Of a stretch of DNA of 64,000 bases, positions 27,501 through 39,500 are shown piece after piece. Under the pieces are notes generated by a model. That model did not search any database, was not told the origin of the DNA, and saw nothing but the letters and a program-made list of their open reading frames with translations. The first letter of the stretch is position 1. The number at the start of each line of letters is the position of its first letter. The DNA is taken from contig NC_088300.1 of NCBI RefSeq assembly GCF_032854445.1, forward strand, positions 35,569,608 through 35,633,607, given 5' to 3'. Both the position numbers and the translations under genes were made by a program. This DNA is from Liolophura sinensis. Taxonomy: Eukaryota; Mollusca; Polyplacophora; Chitonida; Chitonidae.

Positions 27501-30500
27501 AGTTTTATGAACTGCTTAATCAGGGGAGCTACCGGTGTTCTATGAATGCCTTGATGCATTTAGTTTTACATACATTGAAGCAAATAATCTTCAAGTACAA
27601 GTATAATGGATTTGAATATTAACAGTCGGTTGTGGGTTTCCCCCTGGACTCTGCCCGGTTTCCACTCACCACAATGGTGACCGCTGTGGTAAAAGTGAAA
27701 TATTCTTGAGTACGGCGTAAAACACCAGTCAAATAAATAAATAAATGTTAACAGTCAGGTATCATTCAGTTCTTGTAGTGGTGTAAGATGTATTTTATGT
27801 GTATCAGTAAACTGATCCCATGTTACAGCTGATGGTCTGCAGTGTTTGGAGGGTGCGATAAAGTGTATTGAGAAAGGTGGGACCAAAGAAATTTGCGTTC
27901 TTAGGGAATTCATTTGCGATGAGGATGATGATTGTGAGGATGGACGTGATGAGGCCAACTGTACAGTTACAAGTAAGATCATAGTAGGCTATGGCTATAT
28001 TTCTACTTGTGGACCATATGTATAAATATTTATGTATGTATATGTTTATAGTACACTCTATGGCCATACCACTACTTGTGGTACAACAGTGAGGCAGATC
28101 ATAATAGTAGACTATGGCTGTAGCTTTACTTGTGGTGTTCCTCTCCGGCCGTACGTGGAAAGGTCTGCCAGCAACCTGCGAATGGTCCTGGGTTTCCTCC
28201 GGGCTCTGCCTGGTTTCCTCCCACCACAATGCTGGCTCACTCTATCTAGCACTGGCTCTAGCTGGACTTGTGGTACAGCCTCAAGTTTACAGTACTGTTG
28301 AGGTCAAGGCATAGTGTGAATGGAAGACGGGCTGGAAACTTCATATAAGTGGAGTGATTCACATGACCTCCTCTCAAGTCGTTGAATCTCGGAAATTGAA
28401 TAGGATATGTAAGGTGTTGCCATGCAACTGTGCCATTGACATCCTTCTCAGGTCACTAGACTGAGAGATGTCAAAGTCTTTAATGTACTGTATGAAGTAC
28501 AAAGCTGGATTAACTTTGGCAATCAATATATTTTTATTTCATTAAAGAGAAATTCAGTTTGATAGCTTTAGTGCATATGTGTTTATATGCAGTATAATTG
28601 GCTGTAAAATAAAATGTACATTTCATATTAGATGTTTGCCCTGGGGGAAGTAGGAGGTGTGTGGATGGAGAGAAGTGTGTTCTGACAAACCGATGGTGTG
28701 ATGGCAGTGTGGACTGTGGAGATGGCAGTGATGAGCAAGGATGTCCTTCAACAACAAAATCACCATCACCACCGACAACAACAAAGTCACCATCACCACC
28801 GACAACAACAAAGTCACAATCACCACCGACAACAACAAAGTCATCATCACCACCAACATCAACAAAGTCACCATCACCACCGACAACAAAGTCACCATCA
28901 CCACCGACATCAACAAAGTCACCATCACCACCAACAACAACAAAGTCATCATCACCACTAACATCAACAAAGTCACCAACACCATCAACAACAAGAAAAG
29001 AAACAACAACAGCAGGTGAGATCAATGTTAACTTCCAGAAAAAAACACTAAATTGACAAAATACCAGTTACTCCATATTATGATCAAAATATACTTTTTT
29101 TTATGAATGCCGAATCTGAACTTTGTTTACGGGTGTATATTCTGTACATGCATGACAGGAAGTTGTTGATGTGGTAGAATTTTCTTGGTCATTTCTGCAT
29201 CTCTTCTTATAGGAAATAATGATGGAATGCTTTCTTTGCATGCTTCATTGTAGAGACACCAGTCGTTGTTCAGGGTGTAGTGGTCCTAAACGAAACTTGG
29301 TCAGATGATCTTTACAACACTTCCTCACCCGAATACCAACAACTAGAGGTCATGATTATATCGCAGGTACAGTGACATTTGGTTTTTGTGGGTCTATGGT
29401 GATAGCCAGATGCTTCACAAGATTTGCTCTACAGGTATGGCTTGCAAGTCTATCCATGATCTACACAGGTAACCTACTAGCCCACTTAGTCTAATGGGTT
29501 GTCTGTTGTTCACTAGTTAGGTGATTGTGGAGCAACTGTCAGTTGACCGTTATGTGTTATTATCTCCAAACAACAACTGTCAGTTGACTGTTATGTGTTA
29601 CTATCTCCAAACAACAACTGTCAGTTGACTTTTATTTGTTACTATCTCCAAACAACAACTGTCAGTTGACTGGTATGTGTTACTATCTCCAAACAACAAC
29701 TGTCAGTTGACTGTTATGTGTTACTATCTCCAAACAACAACTGTCAGTTGACTTTTATTTGTTACTATCTCCAAACAACAACTGTCAGTTGACTGGTATG
29801 TGTTACTATCTCCAAACAACAACTGTCAGTTGACTTTTATTTGTTACTATCTCCAAACAACAACTGTCAGTTGACTGTTATGTGTTACTATCTCCAAACA
29901 ACAACTGTCAGTTGACTTTTATTTGTTACTATCTCCAAACAACAACTGTCAGTTGACTGTTATGTGTTACTATCTCCAAACAACAACTGTCAGTTGACTG
30001 TTATGTGTTACTATCTCCAAACAACAACTGTCAGTTGACTGTTACTATCTCTAAACAAGAGCTTCAGTGGATTCTCACTCGAATTTAAGGGAATGATTGT
30101 GGTAGTATTGTTCTAGTACCTGCTGTAATAGTGGTTGTGGTAAACTAGTAGCATGCTATACCTGCAATTAGCCGGGCTGGTACAGTAGCGGAGGCTGACT
30201 CACCCTTGCTGGTAGTATTCCAGTGATGTCAGTATTTGACAAGAGAATTTAAAGGTAAACTACAAAGATTTTTAACTTGAAACTGAAAGTCATTGGAGAA
30301 AATACATAGCTAACACATTTGTCTATTGTTTTGTGTATGTTATTTTTACCTCATGTTTGGCTAACTATAGATAAACCACACAGTCTGTAATTTGCCCAAA
30401 AACTCCATGGTTTGTTCCCTTTGGATTTGGAAATGTAATTACATCTGGGTGTTTTTCATTAAACTCTGTAAATTCTTCTTAATCATATTGTGGCATATTG

Positions 30501-33500
30501 TGTTATAATCCAGATAGTGCTGTTCTTGGTAGAAGTCTACAACAAACCTGATGAAAAATTTGTGGTGAAAACCATCCATATTTAAATTGTATGTGAACTC
30601 TATGTGCTCACATCAGATACATTGTAGACAAATAATGGTACATGTTACCTTGAGTTATACGACACAGCTGTTCGAAGCAGGCACCAGTTTGATGGAACTA
30701 AAAGTGTATGGGTATAAAGCAGTTGTGTGTGAGATTCACCTTTGTTTTCTTTTCCATTGCAGTTTAGGGATGCCCTTCTGAGCAGTGATCTGGGGCCTTT
30801 TCTGAAAGGTATCCGTGTGACTGGGATGAGGTTAGTTCTTGTATGAAGGTTCCATGCTCAGAGGCCTAGATTTATACAAAGACTAGAGGCTAGGCTTAGA
30901 CGCCTAACTCAGTAAGCGAACTACCTAGTTTGTCCAGCATGTTTCACAAAGAAACTATTTGGCTATCAGCTAAAGCTAGTTGTCTTAGGTTTTGAAAGAT
31001 AGCCAAAAATCCTTATTCACATTCGAAGGTGGCTAGGAGGGAAAAAATTCAGCTTTAAAAGTGTTATCAGCCCTATTTTTCAAATTTTTTTTTCATTGAT
31101 TAGGGAAAAATATGAATAAATCAGCTTCTGTAAGCAAATGAAGGTTTTTTTTTTAAACCCCCTGTTAATTCTCGTTGATGGTCTGTTGTGAGAGTTATTA
31201 TCCTTCATTGGCAGATTTTGCCAAAAAATCTTTTTTTTGTTATTTACGCTTACTTAATTGATATACATTTTATAGCCATTTTTACAGTTATCATCATGAA
31301 TTTGGCCAATCATATTGCTGCAGAGCTGCTACATAGCATTCTTTTAGACAGTTTTACTATTGTATAATGGCCTGGTAAATTCTTTGGGTAGCCTGCTTTA
31401 CAACCCTTTGTTGTAATTAACAGACCTTAGACCACTGCGGAACTGTTGTGGAATGGGCTCTAGGATTCTGGTGATGAAAAGGCTACTCTGGCAAACTCCC
31501 AAGACTATATGATAAATCATGTTAATATGGATGTATATAACAAAAACCATAGAAATAGAATTTCCCTTTAAATAATATTATTTTCCCCCGCCAGTGGTTT
31601 AATCATTTCCTTGTCAAGTTTACATGTGAGACTGGTCAATCCAAAACACGCCCTATTGCCTTCTATTGTCCTGTGTCTCCCCGACACAGGTGGGTGGTAA
31701 CATATATTATCTATGCTGATTTTAGGGTCATTTTTTTCAGAGAGGTAATCGATGGAAACATTGAAAATGGGTGAAATATTTCCTTCCCTTATTTTGTCCT
31801 TTCAATTTTTGATTGAGTTCATTCTACCCTGTGTACTTAAAGCATACATGAAAATTACGGAGCTCTAAAATGAAGATTATTTCAGCTTTGTGGAGAACAA
31901 AGAAAATTAATCCAAAAAATAAAATTTTCATTTTTTGGGCACATTTGTGTCTCAAAATATCCCCTGTATTTTTTACATATTTTAGATCAGTTGTCTTTGT
32001 AACCTCTAAGAACATTTTTCAGAATTTTTGATACACTTTTATATGTAATGACACATTCTTTATAGCTTCATATTAATTATAAAAGCCTGTATGTGGGATC
32101 GTCAGCCAGCCGCCTGGGGATGGTCGTGAGATTCCCTCAGTTTCCTCCCACCATGATGCTGGTTGCCTACGTATAAGTGAAATATTCTTGAGTACGTCTT
32201 AAAACACATATCAAATAAATAAATAAATAATAAAAACCTTCCGTTTCATGTATCCCTTAAGCCTAACCCCTAACATTGGCTGACAGTAAACTGTTGTTGT
32301 TTTTTCAGCCCTGGCAGTATTATAATTAATGTGGAGTTCCTGTTTGGGCCAGGGGTAGCCATCATAGAAGAAGGCGATACACCCCCAGAAAATGCAACAA
32401 CGGTGGTCACGGTTACGCAGATTAAAGACATTTTGCGACAGAAACAAGCAGAGGGATCTTTCCCCAGCAATATTGACGTAGATGCTATCAACTTTGTCAG
32501 TAAGGCTTTTCAACTTTTCTCCCATTTGATATAATCAGACCTGTTTTACATAGGGTCTATGTAAACCCGTTTCACAACAGCTGATCAATTGCTGACCAAT
32601 GAGAATGCATGTTGGAATCTACCACTTGCTAGTTTGACATGGCAGCACTTCAGGAAGGTTGTCATGTACCTGCTCAGTTTATTCCTCTTTTTAACAAGAC
32701 AGCATACTGATCAATAGCATACTATCAGTCAAATAGTAAAAACCAGTCAAATAAATAGTTTTATACTAGGGCCATGTGATGTGTGTTGTTCTGTTATACA
32801 TGATATGGTTTTTCTTTTTTTTTAATGAATGAAAAATTCTTTCCTCAGTGGACGATGAGCCTAGGACAACAACGACGACTGTTCGTACCACAACCACAGC
32901 CCCAGGTATTGCAGGATGTCTATATAGGATAGTGTGATAGTTGCAATCTGTAACCATCTTCGGTGTGACCTTTATATGTTGGGGAATTTTAATTTAAAAA
33001 GCTTTATTAAATTCATGCTGGCTTCCTCTATGGCCATACGTGGGAAGGTCTGCCAGCAACCTGTGGATGGTCATGGGTTTCCCTCGCGCTCTGCCTGGTT
33101 TCCTCCCACCATAATGCTGTCCGCCATCGTATAAGTGAAATATTCTTGAGTACTGCGTAAAACACCTATCAAATAAATAAATTCAAGCGAACATTTGCTC
33201 ACCATTTTTTATTGTAGAGTTTGTTTTTAAGTAGTGTTTAGGCATACATATTTGGTTTTGCTGACTCCCTCCCTTTGTCTCACGGAATACCACAAACTCT
33301 TGACCAGTGGGGTTTGAGGTTGAAATCCAACTCTCTTTACACCTCAATGCTGGCTTGGCTGTAGCCTTAGTGCATGTATATCTGTATGTGGTAATCTTGA
33401 TCCAGGGCTCTGCTTTCCACAAAATTTCCTCTTTTTTTTAAACTGTTGACTGGTGAGTGTGCTTGGAAGAAATGACAAAACCAAATGTTTATGTGTATTA

Positions 33501-36500
33501 ATGAAGTATCACACTTTGATATCACAGTTCAAATTGAGCAAAATCAGGCACATTGAGAAAATCCTATTAGCCATTATATGTATGTGGGATATGAGTTTCA
33601 GCTTTGTCTAAGCATAATGTATCCCATGGCGTTTAACAAATACCAGATTAAAAGTTTATTTACAGATAGGAAGCACATCTGAAAAATCAATAGCTTTTGT
33701 TGCTTGTCTGCGTCCACCCTTTGTCCAAAATTGTCTCTTTGTACCTGTATGCAGTAGCTTTGGTTTCTCTACCACCTCTGTACTAATAGGCCTGGACACT
33801 GAGAATCTGTGAAGTGTCATATCTGGTGTCCTGAGGTTAATGTTTTAGCAACTCACTGGTATGAATTCGATGAATGTGAAATCGTGCAAATGGATAGGTC
33901 CAAAGGAACTGGCACCATTTATGGTTTGGATAGATTTCATTTGTCAGGATGTTTGGATCAGCATTTAAGTCTCATTCAGTACTTTGGAATAAAATAAACT
34001 ACATATACCTATGTCCTTGATTATTTGCATTTCCAATGGGTGTTTTCTCTGAGGTATTGTGAATTAATTCTTCGTTGCGTCTTCCTTTCAGCCTGCCCTT
34101 CAGTCTCAGGCTGCCAGCTGTCGTGTCCATATGGCCTGAAGAAGAATGCAGATGAGTGTCAAATCTGTGAATGTTGGCAGCCTTGTCAGGTACATTGTAT
34201 TATATATTCGTGAGCAAAATGAGTACACAAGGCATCGTATGATTTGCCCACGTATGATTATCCAGACTACCTTCAAGATGTCGTGTGGATGACTGGTGTC
34301 TAAGCTGAAAACATACGACAACAAATTTGAAAGCGAAAACACCTGTCGTGATGTTGCTGTTTGATGCGTTTGATTCTTGCTGTTGGTTTATAGGCATATG
34401 TGTGCAAAAAAAAGTCTTTTATCTTCTGATGTTGAAACAGTGGTCAGAGCGATGGGCAAACAGGAGGTGAAAAAGCGTAGTCAACAGTATGTGAAGCCGC
34501 ATCTGCTATTTTCATAACCCTTCTTACCCTAAACGCCTGGCTAAATGTGGGAATCATACATGTGAGAGCAATCTGCTATCAAATCCGGGATGTTTTGCTT
34601 TCACTGCATGTATGATCCCCCCCCATCAGTGTGGTCGCTGTGAGTTCCAGTCCAGCTCATGCTGGCTTGCTCTCCAAATCGTCGTGGGTTTCACCTGGGC
34701 TCTGGTTCCTACGACCATAATGTTGGCTGCATGTCATTCTATTTGAGTGAAATATTCTTGAGTACGTCATAAAAGACCAATGAAATAAATAAATTGGTGA
34801 GTAAAACAAAGTCAAGGATTATAGTCATATGTATACTTACAGGTCAGTGTACAGTTTCAGCTTACTTATGTTTCAGTGTGATACTAACAAGGTGTGTGTA
34901 GTGAACTATAGCAACATGACAGCCAGGTGTCAAACAGGTGAGAGATGTTTTTTTTGTTGAATACAGTATTGCACAACAATCAAATGAATAAATAAATCAT
35001 AGTTTTTTTTTCACAGCAATCACCTTATTCAAAGTAATATGTATAGGAAAATAATAATGTAACTTTTCATGCTTATAGCACTGGAAACATTGCAAGAATG
35101 GTATGATTTCATAACTCCTAGCTCTGACCTGTTATATTTTCATTCCATCAGTCGGTTTCAGCAATTTAGTACAATTGATCGTATTATGTGAATGCAGTAT
35201 GATTAACAAAAATAAACCTGGAGTTACATTGTAGGAATAAAATTATAAATTCCAACTCGGCTAATCCAAGTTTACAAAACGCCCAATTATTTGGATGAAT
35301 CTGCATTCCTTTATAATGAAGTAAAATGTGTTACTTAAAAAATGCTGGGTGAAAAATAGTATTTAGGATCTCGTGTATGTGCTAAATAAAAATAAAAGAA
35401 CTAAAATGCTTGTTATTTCAGAGAAAGCTGGTTATTGCCCGTCGAGTAAGTCTATCGGGGGTACTTGTAATCGTGAATGTCGCTATGATGCCTCCTGTTC
35501 AGGCCAGCAGAAGTGTTGTTCTGGCAACTGTGGTACAGTCTGCATTGAGCCCTTAGGTATGTGAATGAATGAATGAACGAACGATCAAACAAAATCTTTA
35601 CGTGAATTTTCCAAGTGTAAAAAGGAGAACCAGAATTTGTAAACATTATTGGAGGGGAGGACAGAAAGCACATTGTATTTTAAGTAAATGATACCAGAAT
35701 GTTTGGTTATTACCGTAATGGTCTACCAGCGACCTGCGGATGGTCGTGGGTTTCCCCCGGGCTCTGCCTGGTTTCCATCCACCATAATGCTGGCCGCCGT
35801 CGCATAAGTGAAATATTCTTGAGTACGGCGTAAAACACCAATCAAATAAATATTACCGTAATGGAGACCACAGAGTTTAAATATTAACGAAGCCGTGCAG
35901 AATTGGTAGTTTCCAGCTTCTTCCATTCATAAACCTGATGGAAATATTTTAGGTATGATAAACAAACTGATTAATCTAGACACTTGAGTGTCATTTGATT
36001 GGCAATATGTACAGACAGTTCGTGTTTATTGCAGACTGGCCGGCCCGTAATCTGACTGACTGCGAGATGAGATTAAGTGAAACAGCAGACCGTCTGGCCA
36101 GGATGCCGGCTGCCCCTCTCTCTGTACCCAGGTTAGTACTGGTATTTCTAACCCCAACTACACTGCACATGTACATTACATGGGGCTCAATCCCAAATCA
36201 AGTCATATCCAAGACTTTACCGTAGGTAATCTTGCTACTCAGGGCCTCACTCAGCTCTGTGTTCAGGGCTCAGTACTTCTTGTACTGCAGGACAGATGAT
36301 CTATCCTCCATGAATTTCTGTACAGTCATAGTTTTACTTCTGTGCATTCATTGTTTTACTTCTGTGTCTTCATAGTTTTATTTCTGTGCATTCATCGTTT
36401 TACTTCTGTGTCTTCATAGTTTTGCCTCTGTGCATTCATCGTTTTACTTCTGAGTCTTCATAGTTTTACCTCTGTGCATTCATCGTTTTACTTCTGTGGC

Positions 36501-39500
36501 TTCATAGTTTTACCTCTGTGCATTCATTGTTTTACTTCTGTGTCTTCATGGTTTAACTTCTGTGCATTCATTGTTTTACTTCTGTGTCTTCATAGTTTTA
36601 CCTCTGTGCATTCATCGTTTTACATCTGTGGCTTCATAGTTTTACCTCTGTGCATTCATTGTTTTACTTCTGAGTCTTCATAGTTTTACCTCTGTGCATT
36701 CATCGTTTTACTTCTGTGGCTTCATAGTTTTACCTCTGTGCATTCATCGTTTTACTTCTGTGTCTTCATAGTTTAACTTCTGTGCATTCATCGTTTTACT
36801 TCTGTGTCTTCATAGTTTTACCTCTGTGCATTCATCGTTTTACATCTGTGGCTTCATAGTTTTACCTCTGTGCATTCATTGTTTTACTTCTGAGTCTTCA
36901 TAGTTTTACCTCTGTGCATTCATCGTTTTACTTCTGTGGCTTCATAGTTTTACCTCTGTGCATTCATTGTTTTACTTCTGTGCCTTCATAGTTTTACCTC
37001 TGTGCATTCATCGTTTTACTTCTGTGGCTTCATAGTTTTACCTCTGTGCATTCATTGTTTTACTTCTGTGTCTTCATAGTTTTACCTCTGTGCATTCATC
37101 GTTTTACTTCTGTGTCTTCATAGTTTTACTTCTGTGCATTCATCGTTTTACTTCTGTGTCTTCATAGTTTTACTTCTCTGTCACCATAGTTTTATCTGTG
37201 TTGTTTTTTGCATCTTAACATTTTGTTGAACATGAAATTTTTGTCGTTATTCAGTGGAATCTGTGTGAAAGAAGAAATTTGTTGCAGGTCACATACCTGT
37301 ACATGTATTTATAATGTGGGATGTGGACATTTCTTATGGGTGATATTGGATATGGAAATATAAGCTAGTAATGTTGTATATATAAATCCGTTCCTGATGT
37401 GGGATTTGAATGAAAGTAAGGCTTCATTCTGTAGTAAAAATAATGGAGTGCTGGATTTTGTGACTGTCATTTTTATAAGATGTTCATATATCAGCATGTC
37501 CTTTCCAAGACTCCATTCACAAAATCTCTTTTAAGATTTATTAAGACTTTAAAACCATGACCTTATCAAATGTTGTGTGCTTTAGGTGTGACCTGAAGTC
37601 CGGGAACTGGTCTGAGATTCAGTGTCATGATTCTCTGGGCATGTGCTTCTGTGTGGACTCTAAGGGCATGAAACTGAAGGGATCGGACATTAGGGGCACC
37701 CCTGACTGCTCAACTGGTGGGTAGTAAACTGTGGACCCATAACTGAAATCTAATGTAGGATTTCTAGCAAACTTATGACTCTTATAGGAATTTTTTTTTT
37801 TTTGCTTTTTCATACAGGTTTTTTTTTGAAGTATATAGTTCAAGCCTCCTTGAAGTATGTATACATGTACAGTATATTTCTACATATTTTCATGACATAT
37901 TTCTAAATGTCTGCCTCAAACCACTTGAAGTATCTGCAAAACAAATAGTTCACTACAGGCAAGCCCATTGTCTACCAGTGGTGTCCTTGTGGTGTACCTG
38001 ATTCCAGGAGTGAAAACATATCTAAAGCCAATGTAGAAAAAATGGGGCTACTCTCCCGTCTAAAGTAATTGGGGCCAAAACTGTGTTGGCTGTTGGTCGT
38101 GCCTGCCATTTCAATGACAATTTGTGGATAGCCTGAACAATAATGGTCAATTTGGATCGGACCAAAGTTGCCATTGTGCAAGAAAAGTAATATATGAGGT
38201 TCCCTGTTCAAACAAGCTGAATGGTAGCCAGCCACTTTGTAACCTTCTGCTGAGAACTATAATCTTGCTTGGTACTGTACTTTAACACAAACTCTGTGCA
38301 TGAAGGGAATACTTCCTTTCTATACAAGACAAAAGTATTGAAAATGTTTTTACTTGACAATATATTTGTTTCAGCTCCTGACCCCAATGCACAAGTTCGG
38401 GGTAAGTTTCATGCTCTCTGTTTTTTTTTTTCAGTTACTGTATACTTGAGGGGCATCATATAGTGTTTTGTTTGAGTTTATCCAATTTGTCATTAATACT
38501 ATAATTTTGTCTGTGAAGTTAACTGTCGAGTTGGGTATAAGTGTGAACTGTACATGAAAAATCTTAATATAATTATGCATTTTTCGATGTTAACACAGAC
38601 AGCCAAATTTGTATTGTTTTACCAAAACCAAAGAACCAAAACATTGGTTAGAACAGGTACATAGAAAGTAACAAATTTTGATGAGTCCTTAATAATCTTA
38701 AACTTTATAATTACAAATCAAGTTGCTTTGAGAAAACTCTCAGTGGTGGAAAATCACGTGTGGAATAAGTTTCAAATTGAAACCACCATCAATTTCTGCT
38801 TTAGCATGATGTATTTACATACGTCATTGGTATTTTTGCTTTAACGTCATGTATGAGTCTATTTCACTGTAGAGTTCACATAGATATATATATAGTAACC
38901 TAAGTACCCATGTGTACATTTATTTGGCAAGGTTTCTTGTGGAGATAATTTGTAAATTCCTGTTGTAGTTTGTCCAGCTGGGGTGAGCATCCATCAGTGT
39001 GACCCAGGCTTGTGTCTGCGTACCCTGTGCCCTTCCCATCCCCAGGCCGTGTGCCGCATCAACCCATGCGGAGGCTGCTCTGCTCAATTCTTTGATGCTA
39101 ACAACAATGTTGTCAGCTGTGATGATACAGGTAAGCGTATCGTCAGAGGGAAGGTAACAACATGCATCTGGAGTAATAAGGGTTTAGTTAAATGGGAAGT
39201 GGAATGGAAAGATGTAACATTGCTGTGAAGGTGCATAATATTTATGTCACAACTTCAAAAATGAACTGTTGCAAGAAACAAGGGATAGATCAGCCCTTAA
39301 GGAGTTAAAGGCACTTCTTGTAAGGTTATAATTCGAAATGGTTGAGCCAACACTTTGGCACCATGGACTCCCCCTGCCACAAGAAGACACTGAAAAATTG
39401 TTAAGTATAACATCAAACCCCAGTATACATACATACTTACCTACATACATACAAGCCATACTCTCCAGCCGTACGTGGGAAGGTCTACCAGCAACCTGTG

